A DNA stretch of 64,000 nucleotides from Lientehia hominis (GTDB lineage Bacteria > Bacillota > Clostridia > Lachnospirales > Lachnospiraceae). The notes beneath the pieces were generated by a model that made no database searches, was not told the DNA's origin, and was given only the letters and a program-made list of their open reading frames with translations. The stretch spans positions 868,001 through 932,000 of the forward strand of contig NZ_JAJNOR010000001.1 in assembly GCF_021044755.1 (NCBI RefSeq), written 5' to 3'. A program made the translations under genes and the position numbers. Positions 25,901 through 33,914 of this stretch are shown piece by piece (the first letter of the stretch is position 1; every line of letters begins with the position of its first letter).

Positions 25901-27169
25901 AGGATTGGAACAGTGCAGATAAGAACATTTCCATTCCCCGTCCAGCTTTTTTACGGCAAAGGTCACCCGCTGATGGACCTTCAGATACATTTTTGTCCTG
26001 GGGACTGTGGCCACCCACATGATTCCAGTACAGATATAAAGATTTTCCGAGGCCCTCTGCACCTCATACTGCTCATCCCAGATCCGGCATTCCGGAATCT
26101 CATTTTTAAACCTCCGAAAAAATTCTGACACAGCCTCGAAACCGAAAGCCTGCTGTCCTTCTCCCGCCCCTATCCAGACAATATCCGGTGCAAACATGCC
26201 GATGACGCCTTCCACATCATTTTCACAATAATGCCGCCTCATCATCTTTCCCGCAAACTGTATCACTTCCGTCTTTACGTCCATACACTTCCTCACTCCC
26301 TCATTGGTATTCCGGTCACGGTCCCCCCCAGCCGCTTCCGATAGGATTCTTCTGATCTCCCTGGCCGCCCCGTTCTCATCGTTGGAAGCTCCTATTCGGT
26401 CCGCTGCCGCCTGACACGCCTTTGTGGCATTTTCCACCGCAATCCCCAGTCCGGCATAGGCCAGCATATCCGCATCATTATCCGCATTTCCAAAAGCCGC
26501 CGCCTGATCCGGGCTGAGCTCAAGCCGCTCCAGAACAAAGGCCAGAGCGTTCGCTTTCCCGGAAGCTTCATCGGATATTTCCAAAAATCTCGGCACGGAC
26601 GCCGTTATATATACATGCGGCACCTTTTCTTCCAAAAGGGACCAGATTCTTCGCTTTTCCTCCTGATCATTGATGATCAGATCCAGGCTGTCCAGCTCCT
26701 CCAGATGACTGTATAGAAATCCCCGCATATCCCGGCAGGGCTTCCTGGTCGCTCTCACATATGACGCGGCCCTCTCATCAGCGCCAAAAGCCTCAGGATT
26801 CGCCACGTATTCTTCCGGAGCATAAGCTGTCCCGTCCACAAACGCCTCATACAAGGGGTCCTCTAAAGCCTGCCCTGTCAGAGACAGGACAGCCTCCACA
26901 GCCTCCCGGCGAAGTTTATGTACGCAGATACACTCCGATGTGGGCACCCGATAGACCGCCGCTCCATTGGAGGTGATTGCATATTCGATCCCGGGAATGG
27001 ATAATACCGCTTCCGGAAGTGTAGAATAAGCCCTCCCGCTGGCCACCACCACATGCACGCCTGCTTCTATGGCGGCCGCAAGGGCCTCTCTGCTCTCTTT
27101 GGAAAGGGTTCCGTCCCCCGCCAAAAGGGTTCCGTCCAGATCCAGTGCGATACATCGGCATACTTTCAT
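22979..27169 (-). CDS. Giant fusion: HAD hydrolase, SnoaL-like domain, PAS repeats, hybrid histidine kinase
   Basis: One open frame of 1,396 residues. Residues 1-280 are a Cof-type HAD phosphatase (CIALDLDGTLL, VVASGR, SGKANALAF, FGNADNDADM; the usual first acidic residue of GDxxND is Asn here). Residues 296-430 are a SnoaL/NTF2-like sensor. Four PAS-like domains lie at about 465-580, 590-710, 722-845 and 856-985. A coiled linker leads to HisKA (His1026 in MSHDIRTPMNAIIG), HATPase (NLLSNAVKYT, DNGIGM, GTGLGTSIAL) and a receiver (Asp1326 in VVFMDIQMPVMDGYEAA). No membrane segment is seen, so it is cytosolic. An internal Met296 directly follows a good ribosome binding site (GAGGGAGTGAGGAAG), so a 1,101-residue kinase may also, or mainly, be made on its own. 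No separate response regulator lies nearby. Confidence 0.85.
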   Translation of the reverse strand: MKVCRCIALDLDGTLLAGDGTLSKESREALAAAIEAGVHVVVASGRAYSTLPEAVLSIPGIEYAITSNGAAVYRVPTSECICVHKLRREAVEAVLSLTGQALEDPLYEAFVDGTAYAPEEYVANPEAFGADERAASYVRATRKPCRDMRGFLYSHLEELDSLDLIINDQEEKRRIWSLLEEKVPHVYITASVPRFLEISDEASGKANALAFVLERLELSPDQAAAFGNADNDADMLAYAGLGIAVENATKACQAAADRIGASNDENGAAREIRRILSEAAGGDRDRNTNEGVRKCMDVKTEVIQFAGKMMRRHYCENDVEGVIGMFAPDIVWIGAGEGQQAFGFEAVSEFFRRFKNEIPECRIWDEQYEVQRASENLYICTGIMWVATVPRTKMYLKVHQRVTFAVKKLDGEWKCSYLHCSNPYQEMVEDELFPEKVGQHTYEYIQERLNALEMEKVRKAQQLDVIMSSISGGLKMSLDDDLYTYAFVSEEAAGLFGYTVEEFLEVTGGNAFGAVYPADVPRVAQECVEAFQDGRSSYAIKYRVPCKDGSIKWILDSGKKVKNDDGTVVINSLYLDVSKAEEDERRIREQKELLDSIYDTIPCGIFRFLHGEEDHEIVAMNRAALNILDYESVEECMADSFRGVASHVIPEDHKNLYEVYDRICRDGGQAEVEYRVLRKSGEIRWVSSMNMMVEKRNGIPVIQRTLVDITERKRLQEQLSREQEMYRVAMESSTDTIYEYRVDDDLFVAYVASREQEKGENILRLEVPGFREQLYRGNFAHADDIPFIVETICCGKTPTAEARIYDQRSGKKRLRWSRMTGRMIRHEGRPARVVGTLRDIHEMKQSMSEKTEELRVSQMTLQAVSNVYVGTFYVDLLQDFYYGVRIPEGEDAMEVPKRGRYSEIMTGYIMEFVVPEDRERMKQFTAAAASGEGFRNGKDHMEIEFRQKRAEGKPPVWLRMEMNLAADIGGRSGYMVITFINISGEKRRELEKLLEEQKAKEALTQAYEAANKANEAKSMFLSRMSHDIRTPMNAIIGMTSIAGAHLSEPDKIEDCLDKIKVSSRHLLTLINEVLDMSKIESGRASLNESAFSIRNMAEEVEVMMKPEIKKKGQVFQMSMEEVVHDCVLGDMARLQQVFINLLSNAVKYTQEGGRISFRALEKPSNMAGVGCYEFLVEDNGIGMTEDFLKKIFEPFERAEDSRVSKAQGTGLGTSIALNIVQMMNGTIDVSSEPGNGSLFRVTVYLKMWTGKEDWEYKGYEETRGESFCLPAGRNVLLAEDNELNQEIAVELLSMCGVRVETADNGKEALEKFSASEPGYYSVVFMDIQMPVMDGYEAAGKIRRLLRPDAQTVPIIALTANAFNDDVRRSEQAGMNEHVAKPLDIERLKKVLRHWAR

Positions 27170-27260
27170 TGGAAATCACGTCTCCTTCTTCTCTCGTCCC
27201 TGCACCCGGGTGATTCTTCCGGAATACCATACAAACAAACGATATTCTTGGTGTTTATCC

Positions 27261-27815
27261 ATGACAGCGATCATTTTAGAGATAATTGTACTGGCTGCCG
27301 CGCTCTCCGTTGACACCTTTGCCGCCAGCTTCGCCTATGGGATGGGCCGCATACGGATACCCGCGGCCTCCATCGGCATCCTTGCCGCCATATCCAGTCT
27401 CACCCTGGCTGCGGCGCTGCTGGCAGGAAACCTTCTGAGCGGGCTGCTTCCTCAAAGTCTGACCAATGACATCAGCTTCTTAATCCTGTTTATTCTCGGG
27501 ATAATCAAATTATTCGATAAATCTTGTAAAAAACAAGCCGAACAGGCCAATAAGGACAAGGACAATATACTTTCACCGGCAGAAGCAGTCCCGTTGGGCG
27601 CCGCCCTCTCCATTGACAGTGTGGCAGCCGGTATCGGAGCCGGTGTATCGCCGGCCCATATCATCGCCACCATACTCGCGACGTTTCTCATGGGCATAGC
27701 GGCCATACTGGGAGGAAGCTTCCTGGGGCGCGCCGTTTCCCGCCATTCCGACGCAAATCTTTGCTGGATCAGCGGAGTCCTGCTCATAGTCCTGGCATTT
27801 ATGAAGCTATTCTGA
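27261..27815 (+). CDS. ytaF: Sporulation membrane protein YtaF-like (MntP/DUF204 fold)
   Basis: A 184-residue membrane protein with about six helices built as two related halves, each carrying an LSxDxxAA motif (AALSVDTFAASFAYGMG and AALSIDSVAAGIGAG) with aspartates in the membrane. This matches YtaF and, more distantly, the manganese exporter MntP. In Bacillus ytaF is expressed in sporulation. I chose the ATG at 27261, where the first helix begins; its ribosome binding site is weak (TTGGTG), and the frame is open upstream over the start of the opposite kinase gene. It ends one base before the radA stop on the other strand. Confidence 0.8.
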   Translation: MTAIILEIIVLAAALSVDTFAASFAYGMGRIRIPAASIGILAAISSLTLAAALLAGNLLSGLLPQSLTNDISFLILFILGIIKLFDKSCKKQAEQANKDKDNILSPAEAVPLGAALSIDSVAAGIGAGVSPAHIIATILATFLMGIAAILGGSFLGRAVSRHSDANLCWISGVLLIVLAFMKLF

Positions 27816-29207
27816 TCAGCGGACGATCAGATCAATGGCCTCCTGGACATTGCCGACTCCGATCAGCTTAAGACCTACGGGCGGTTCCTGAATCCGCGCC
27901 AGACACACTTTTGGAAGGACACAGGAGGTAAAGCCCAGCTTGGCCGCCTCCTGTACCCTCTTTTCTGCCATGCTGACCGCACGCACTTCACCGGAGAGAC
28001 CAACCTCACCGAAAACCATCATATTGTCATCCACCGGAATGTCCCGGTGGCTGGAAGCCAGTGCCATGACAATCCCCAAATCCAAAGAAGGCTCATTGAC
28101 CTTCAAACCTCCGGCTATATTCACATAAGCGTCACAGTCGGAAAGACGAAGCCCGGCACGTTTTTCCAAAACGGCGATCAGCAGATTGACACGGTTATAA
28201 TCTGTCCCGGCCGCCGTCCTTCTTGGCATGCCGAAATTCGTATGGCATACGAGGGCTTGAATCTCCAAAAGCACAGGCCTCGTCCCCTCCATGGAACAAG
28301 CCGTCACGGAACCGGATGCCCCTGCCGGTTTCCCGCTCAGCATATATTCTGAAGGATTCGGGACTTCCGCAAGCCCATCTCCCCGCATCTCAAAGACTCC
28401 GATTTCATTGGTGGACCCGAACCTGTTCTTTACCCCCCGCAGGATTCTGTAAGAAGCGTTCCTCTCTCCCTCGAAATAAAGGACCGTATCCACCATATGT
28501 TCCAGCATCCGAGGCCCTGCCACAGTCCCTTCCTTGGTGACATGTCCCACGATGAAGATTGTGATATCGTTCCCCTTTGCCAGCTGAAGCAGCGTATTCG
28601 TAGACTCCCTCACCTGTCCTACGCTGCCCGGCGCGGTGCCGGCATCCTCCCGGTACATGGTCTGAATGGAGTCAATTACCACCGACTCCGGCCTTTCCTT
28701 CATGATCACGTCTGAAATCAGCTCCAGGCTGGTCTCACATAAAAAAGACAGCTCTCCGCTGAAGGTTCCCAGCCTGTCAGCCCTGAGCTTGATCTGGCTC
28801 AGAGATTCTTCTCCGGAAATATAAAGGATCTTATGTCCCGACTCCGCCAAATTCCGGCATACCTGGAGAAGCAGGGTCGATTTCCCGATTCCCGGATCTC
28901 CTCCCACCAGAATCAGAGAACCTCCCACAAGCCCTCCTCCCAGTACACGGTCCAGTTCCTCCATGCCCGTGCTCACTCTTGCCTCCATGGCCGACTGAAT
29001 TTCGGACAGCTTCTGGGGACGTCTTTCCATTGCGGATCCCTTACCTGCCAGCCCGGCCCCCAGCCCTCTCACCTGAGATGTCTTTTTCGCAGAAGGCGCC
29101 TCCACAAAAGTGTTCCATTCCCGGCATCCGGGACACTGTCCCATCCACTTGGCAGACTCATATCCACATTCTTTACAGTAAAATACCGTTGCTCTCGCTT
29201 TTGCCAT
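27816..29207 (-). CDS. radA: DNA repair protein RadA
   Basis: A 463-residue RecA-like helicase that promotes branch migration in recombinational repair. The N-terminal C4 zinc finger (CKECGYES, then GQCPGC), Walker A GGDPGIGKSTLL, the RadA-specific KNRFGSTNEIG motif and the C-terminal Lon-protease-like domain (LGIVMALASSHRDIPVD) are all present. The protein is full length. GGAG lies five bases before the ATG. In many Firmicutes radA follows clpC; here one small gene and a terminator separate them. Confidence 0.97.
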   Translation of the reverse strand: MAKARATVFYCKECGYESAKWMGQCPGCREWNTFVEAPSAKKTSQVRGLGAGLAGKGSAMERRPQKLSEIQSAMEARVSTGMEELDRVLGGGLVGGSLILVGGDPGIGKSTLLLQVCRNLAESGHKILYISGEESLSQIKLRADRLGTFSGELSFLCETSLELISDVIMKERPESVVIDSIQTMYREDAGTAPGSVGQVRESTNTLLQLAKGNDITIFIVGHVTKEGTVAGPRMLEHMVDTVLYFEGERNASYRILRGVKNRFGSTNEIGVFEMRGDGLAEVPNPSEYMLSGKPAGASGSVTACSMEGTRPVLLEIQALVCHTNFGMPRRTAAGTDYNRVNLLIAVLEKRAGLRLSDCDAYVNIAGGLKVNEPSLDLGIVMALASSHRDIPVDDNMMVFGEVGLSGEVRAVSMAEKRVQEAAKLGFTSCVLPKVCLARIQEPPVGLKLIGVGNVQEAIDLIVR

Positions 29208-29256
29208 AACTGCTCCGATCTATATAACAAAGAGTGCTTCCTATAAAATAAAATAA

Positions 29257-29289
29257 GCTGCCGCAGGCTTTTCAAAACCCCGCGGCAGC
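29257..29289 (-). terminator. Terminator downstream of the 137-residue conserved gene
   Basis: GCTGCCGC and GCGGCAGC form a perfect 8-bp stem with a 17-base loop. On the minus strand it is followed by TTATTTTATTTT. It separates radA from the gene at 29342. Confidence 0.75.
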
Positions 29290-29341
29290 CTGATAAAATA
29301 CGGTTCCGACTGTTTCTGTTACCACTGCAGTCCCGGCTGTC

Positions 29342-29755
29342 CTATCTTTTTCTTACTTCAACCACTGTGGATTCTCCCTCAGAAAGCTCCACACTCAGTG
29401 TCAGCTTTCCGCTCATATTCGCTTTGATCATACCGGCATCTTCTCCGCCGATCTGCACGCCGTACTCCGTATCATCCTCCAGTTCCAACGTGATCTGTGC
29501 ATCCTGACTGCCTTCCACGATGAAACGCACTCCCGTATCATCCGCCTCGAACTCATTCACAGCTGTGCCCGGAACCGACTCGTAGACAAACATGCCGTTC
29601 CGCTCCAGTTTCGTGATATCACAATACGTCTTTACCTTATATAGATCGCCGTTGAATTCATAATCCTGAAGCTTCGACTTTGCGCCCAGTGTATAGTCTC
29701 CAAAGCTGAGTGTACCATTTTGTTCTGTGCGTATTAATTCCTTTACTGCTGGCAT
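29342..29755 (-). CDS. Conserved small beta-rich protein of unknown function
   Basis: A 137-residue soluble, acidic protein beginning MPAVKELIRTEQNGTLSFGD, with alternating hydrophobic strands and a GMFVYESVPGTAV segment. There are no membrane segments, signal peptide, cysteine pairs (one Cys only) or catalytic motifs. It looks like a small beta-sandwich. I have the impression that relatives in clostridia are sometimes labelled endosialidase, but nothing visible supports that activity. GGGAGG lies seven bases before the ATG. It stands alone between the clpC stop and a terminator, although read-through from clpC is possible because no hairpin was seen in the 76-base gap. Confidence 0.7.
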   Translation of the reverse strand: MPAVKELIRTEQNGTLSFGDYTLGAKSKLQDYEFNGDLYKVKTYCDITKLERNGMFVYESVPGTAVNEFEADDTGVRFIVEGSQDAQITLELEDDTEYGVQIGGEDAGMIKANMSGKLTLSVELSEGESTVVEVRKR

Positions 29756-29831
29756 GATTCATCCTCCCGATGTTTTCATCACTAAAATACTGGTTTCATT
29801 ATAGTATAGAATTCGACTTTTTACCAGTCGT

Positions 29832-32276
29832 TTAAACAGAAAATTTCAGTTTTCCATCCTCCGCCGTAACGGAAACCGTATCTCCTTTTTTCACGGCGCC
29901 ATCCAGTATCTCTTCCGCCAGTTTATCCTCGATCTCACTCTGAATCGTCCGGCGGAGCGGCCGAGCACCGTATTTTTGATCATAACCTTTGTCAATGATC
30001 CATGCCTTCGCTGCGTCGTCCATCACCAGAATAATGTCCATCTGCTCCTTCGTCCTGCTGCAGAGTCCCTTCATCATGATATCCACGATCTGTCCCATGT
30101 CCTCTTTGGTCAGAGCATGGAATACGATCGTCTCATCGATCCGGTTCAGAAATTCCGGCTTAAAAATCCGGCGGACCTCTTCCATCACGCCGCTCTTCAT
30201 ATATTCATAATCCTCTTTCTCCGTGCTGACGGCTCCAAAACCAAGCTTCTTCGGCTCAATGATCCGCGCCGCACCTGCATTAGACGTCATGATCAGCACC
30301 GTATTCTTGAAATCTATTTTTCTTCCCTGAGCATCGGTTATGTGTCCGTCATCCAGAACCTGAAGCAAAATATTGAACACATCAGGATGGGCCTTTTCTA
30401 TCTCATCGAAGAGTATCACAGAATATGGATTCCGGCGGACCTTTTCGCTGAGCTGGCCTCCTTCGTCATAACCCACATAACCGGGCGGCGATCCGACTAT
30501 TTTGGATACGCTGTGCTTTTCCATATACTCTGACATATCGACCCGTATCATGGCATTTTCCGTGCCGAACATGGCCTCCGCCAACGCTTTCGAAAGCTCT
30601 GTTTTTCCTACGCCGGTAGGTCCCAAAAACAGAAACGAACCGATTGGGCGCTTCGGATCTTTAAGGCCCACACGCCCCCGGCGTATGGCCTTCGATACCG
30701 CTACTACAGCTTCTTCCTGCCCTACTACTCTTTCGTGGAGGATACTTTCCAGATTCTTAAGGCGCTCTGCCTCTCCCTCTTCCAGTTTTTTCACCGGTAT
30801 TTTCGTCCAGCCGGACACAACATCAGCGATTTCATTTTCTGTAACATAGAGCTTCTTGCTGCTTTTCTCTTTTTCCCATTTGAGCAGAATCTTTTCCTGA
30901 CGTTCCTTTTTCTTCTGCTGTTTCTTTTTGATCTCTCCGGCTTTTTCATAAGCTTCCGTCTGAATGGCCGCGACCTTCTGCTCCTCCAGCTGGGCAATAT
31001 CTTCTTCCAGCTTTTTTATCTCCTCCGGCTCCACATAGGTGGTCAGACGCACTTTTGAGGACGCCTCGTCAATCAAATCGATAGCCTTGTCGGGCAGAAA
31101 CCGGTCGTTGATATACCGAGCCGACAGATTCACTGCCGCTTGAATGGCGTCTTCTGTGATTGTCACCTGATGATGCTCCTCATATTTGGATTTGAGCCCT
31201 TTTAAGATGGAAACCGCTTCCTCTGCCGAGGGTTCTTCTACCATCACAGGCTGAAACCTTCTCTCTAAAGCCGCGTCCTTCTCGATATATTTCCTGTACT
31301 CGTCAATGGTCGTAGCTCCGATCAGCTGAATCTCGCCTCTGGCCAGAGAAGGCTTCAGGATATTGGACGCGTCTATGGCTCCTTCCGCGCCTCCGGCGCC
31401 GATGATGGTGTGTATCTCGTCAATGAACAAAAGAACGCTGCCGTCGGCCCGCACCTCCTTCAGTACATTCTTGATTCTTTCTTCAAACTCGCCGCGGTAT
31501 TTGGAACCGGCGACCATTCCGGACAGATCCAGCGTCATCACGCGTTTTCCCTTTACTGTATCCGGGACATTTCCCTCCACGATCTTTCCTGCCAGCCCTT
31601 CCGCGATGGCGGTCTTGCCCACGCCGGGTTCACCGATCAGGCAGGGATTATTCTTTGTCCGGCGGCTGAGAATCTGGATCACCCTATCGATCTCATGCTC
31701 TCTTCCGATGACCGGATCGAGTTTTCCTTCCTTTGCAAGAGCAGTCAGATCCCGGCTGTAATTGTCCAGTGTGGGCGTAGCGCTTTTTTCCTGCCCTTTA
31801 CCCTTTCCTTCCAGCTCGTCCTTATACTGGCTGGCGTCTGCCCCCATAGTGGCCAAAATATCCACGTACATCCTCTGGATGTTCACATTCATGGTATTCA
31901 GGAGCCGCGTGGCAGAACAGTCGCTGTCCTTGAGCATTGCAATCAGGATGTGCTCAGTCCCGATCAGCGGAGACTTAAACTGTACGGCCTCCCGATAGCT
32001 GTTCTCCAGCACCCTGGCGGCGCGGGGTGAATATCCTCCCCGGTCGGCCATATGCACCGGCGTCATCGGAGCTATCAGCTGCCGGACCAGCGTGAGAACC
32101 CGTTCTTCCTCTACCCCATGGCTGGAAAGCACCTGAGCCGCCGCGCTGCTTCCTTCACGGATAAGCCCCAAGAGGATATGCTCGGTACCCACATATCCCT
32201 GCCCCAGAGCTTCCGCCATTCCCACGGCCAGCTGGAGTGCTTCCTCCGCTTTATTTGAAAATCTGTTGTTGTACAT
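29832..32276 (-). CDS. clpC: ClpC AAA+ unfoldase
   Basis: An 814-residue HSP100 protein. Two Clp-N repeats (1-145) bind adaptors. NBD1 has GEPGVGKTAIAEGLA, a coiled M-domain (about 400-470) is present, and NBD2 has GPTGVGKTELSKALAEAMFG followed by the VGSPPGYVGYDEGG pore segment and a C-terminal sensor-2 domain. ClpC feeds tagged or misfolded proteins to ClpP. AGGAGG lies five bases before the ATG. It is the last gene of gntR-mcsA-mcsB-clpC, 17 bases after mcsB. In Bacillus, proteins marked by McsB arginine phosphorylation dock on the ClpC N-domain. Confidence 0.97.
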   Translation of the reverse strand: MYNNRFSNKAEEALQLAVGMAEALGQGYVGTEHILLGLIREGSSAAAQVLSSHGVEEERVLTLVRQLIAPMTPVHMADRGGYSPRAARVLENSYREAVQFKSPLIGTEHILIAMLKDSDCSATRLLNTMNVNIQRMYVDILATMGADASQYKDELEGKGKGQEKSATPTLDNYSRDLTALAKEGKLDPVIGREHEIDRVIQILSRRTKNNPCLIGEPGVGKTAIAEGLAGKIVEGNVPDTVKGKRVMTLDLSGMVAGSKYRGEFEERIKNVLKEVRADGSVLLFIDEIHTIIGAGGAEGAIDASNILKPSLARGEIQLIGATTIDEYRKYIEKDAALERRFQPVMVEEPSAEEAVSILKGLKSKYEEHHQVTITEDAIQAAVNLSARYINDRFLPDKAIDLIDEASSKVRLTTYVEPEEIKKLEEDIAQLEEQKVAAIQTEAYEKAGEIKKKQQKKKERQEKILLKWEKEKSSKKLYVTENEIADVVSGWTKIPVKKLEEGEAERLKNLESILHERVVGQEEAVVAVSKAIRRGRVGLKDPKRPIGSFLFLGPTGVGKTELSKALAEAMFGTENAMIRVDMSEYMEKHSVSKIVGSPPGYVGYDEGGQLSEKVRRNPYSVILFDEIEKAHPDVFNILLQVLDDGHITDAQGRKIDFKNTVLIMTSNAGAARIIEPKKLGFGAVSTEKEDYEYMKSGVMEEVRRIFKPEFLNRIDETIVFHALTKEDMGQIVDIMMKGLCSRTKEQMDIILVMDDAAKAWIIDKGYDQKYGARPLRRTIQSEIEDKLAEEILDGAVKKGDTVSVTAEDGKLKFSV

Positions 32277-32293
32277 ATTTTCCTCCTATTTCT

Positions 32294-33331
32294 TCAGACC
32301 AGCTCCGGCAGCATGGACCGTATATAAGATGCCCTGGCCTGCTTTAAGTCTGTCTTTTCATTTTCCGGGGCCAGCAGCTTTATATTCGTTGGCTGTATCT
32401 CCATCATGAGCCCGTAGAAATTCAAGGGCTTCTTAAGCTGCAAAAGTCCTTCCATCTCTCCTACCCGCACCTGAGAAAGATATGTCATCGCTTCCTTCAC
32501 AGAAAGCTTCTTCGCATATCTCAAGACACCATAGGATTTATAGATTTCATCCTCCAGATCCAGCCTGTGGTTCCGGAGAGTCAGCGATTTAACCTTGCGT
32601 TCGCTGGCAGCCAGACGGTCCGCCATCTGCTGTACCAGCGCGATGATCTCTTCTTCGGTCTGCCCCAGTGTTTTCTGGTTGGACACTTCATAAAGGGAAC
32701 CGTAATTTTCGCTCCCTTCCCCATAGAGCCCCTGGACAGAAACCCCAAAGCGGCTCATCTCGCTCACCAGCTTGCCGAACTGTTTCCCGGCTGAAAGCAT
32801 GGGAAGATGCAGCGTCACTGCTGCCCGCAGGCCCGTCCCCACGTTGGTGGGATAAGCCGTCAGGTATCCATATTTTTCATGAAACGCATAGGCAAACCGC
32901 TCATTGATATAATCGTCCAGACGGCTGGCCTCATTCCACAGTCCGTTAAGATCCACTTTATGGGAAAGACATTGGAGCCGGATGTGATCCTCTCCGTCCA
33001 GCGTAATGCTGACCGTCTCATCTTCCGACAGCAGCAGGCTTTCCGGGCCCCTTTTCTCCGCTCCGGCCCCGTTTATGGCACGGCGCTCTTTTAACGCCTC
33101 TTTCTCCTCCGTTCCCATCGCTGACAAAGGAATCGTATGAAAAATCCGTTTATCTGCTGAACCGATATCTTTAAGTCCATTTTCCAGTTTTTCTACCAGC
33201 TCCGCGCCGTCCTCTTCCGTAAGCTTCACCGGAAAAGGATAGTGCTCCAGATTCCGCACCAGACGGATGCGGCCTGCCAGAAAGACATCATGCTGGTCCT
33301 CCGTTTCCTGATACCATTTAAGCATCTGCAT
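32294..33331 (-). CDS. mcsB: McsB-like protein arginine kinase with altered active site
   Basis: A 345-residue phosphagen-kinase-fold protein clearly of the McsB family: GRIRLVRNLEHYPFP, DGEDHIRLQCL, YLTAYPTNVGTGLRAAVTLH and LYGEGSENYGS. In Bacillus McsB phosphorylates arginines in damaged proteins for ClpCP. Two departures are visible. The conserved active-site cysteine of the CPTNxGTG loop is Tyr160 (codon TAT at 32852-32854, one base from TGT). The C-terminal RDxxRA phospho-arginine-binding motif reads TDLKQA. Other nucleotide-binding and glutamate motifs are intact. The gene overlaps mcsA by 14 bases. It may have reduced or changed kinase activity, or act mainly as an adaptor (inference). 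Confidence 0.93.
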   Translation of the reverse strand: MQMLKWYQETEDQHDVFLAGRIRLVRNLEHYPFPVKLTEEDGAELVEKLENGLKDIGSADKRIFHTIPLSAMGTEEKEALKERRAINGAGAEKRGPESLLLSEDETVSITLDGEDHIRLQCLSHKVDLNGLWNEASRLDDYINERFAYAFHEKYGYLTAYPTNVGTGLRAAVTLHLPMLSAGKQFGKLVSEMSRFGVSVQGLYGEGSENYGSLYEVSNQKTLGQTEEEIIALVQQMADRLAASERKVKSLTLRNHRLDLEDEIYKSYGVLRYAKKLSVKEAMTYLSQVRVGEMEGLLQLKKPLNFYGLMMEIQPTNIKLLAPENEKTDLKQARASYIRSMLPELV

Positions 33332-33875
33332 TCATCCTCTCCTTCAATTCTCTGATCTCATCCCTGTACTTTGCCGCCATCTCATACTCTTCTTCCCGGA
33401 TGGCTTCCTGCAGCTTGGATGACAGGATCTCAATGGAGTTTTGGATATCTTCCGTTTTCTCCGTCCCTTCATGGTCCTCTGTGGCTTCATGTCCATACAA
33501 AGGGCGCTTTCCCGTATGGGTGTCATTGCCTTGAATTTTCTTGATATTCTCACTCATCAGCAGGTCAAAAACCCGGTAACAGTCTGGGCAGCCAAAACGG
33601 CTGTCCTTTACAAAATCACTATATGCTGTATTACAGGTGGGGCAGACCACCTGGTCCATGTCCATCTCATCGCTGTCCCCGCGCTCTGCATCCAGCCCAA
33701 ACAAATCCGACAAAAGCTTCCCTATCGGATAATCTGTATCAAACATCGCTGTATAATGTCCAAAATCCATTTCCTTGGCACAGTGGCTGCACAGATTGTG
33801 CTCTGTCTTCACTCCGCCAATCACTTCAGTATATCGGATATTGGCCTCTCTTATTTTACATTTTTCACATAACAT
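33318..33875 (-). CDS. mcsA: McsA activator of McsB, zinc-finger UVR protein
   Basis: A 185-residue protein with two pairs of zinc-binding CxxC motifs (CEKCKIRE with CSHCAKE, and CPTCNTAYSDF with CPDCYRVF) and a C-terminal UVR motif (EEYEMAAKYRDEIRELKERM). It binds and stimulates McsB. The gene overlaps mcsB by 14 bases and follows the GntR regulator by 39 bases with GGGAGG before the ATG. The cysteine ligands are complete, so this partner appears intact even though McsB is altered. Confidence 0.95.
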   Translation of the reverse strand: MLCEKCKIREANIRYTEVIGGVKTEHNLCSHCAKEMDFGHYTAMFDTDYPIGKLLSDLFGLDAERGDSDEMDMDQVVCPTCNTAYSDFVKDSRFGCPDCYRVFDLLMSENIKKIQGNDTHTGKRPLYGHEATEDHEGTEKTEDIQNSIEILSSKLQEAIREEEYEMAAKYRDEIRELKERMNADA

Positions 33876-33914
33876 GGTCTATCCTCCCAAACTCAGCCTG
33901 TCAGAATCCGGTAG

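Noticed and set aside
24350..26128. 592-codon plus-strand frame opposite the large kinase
   Set aside because: It is antisense to well-conserved PAS and kinase motifs, has no domain features of its own and no ribosome binding site.
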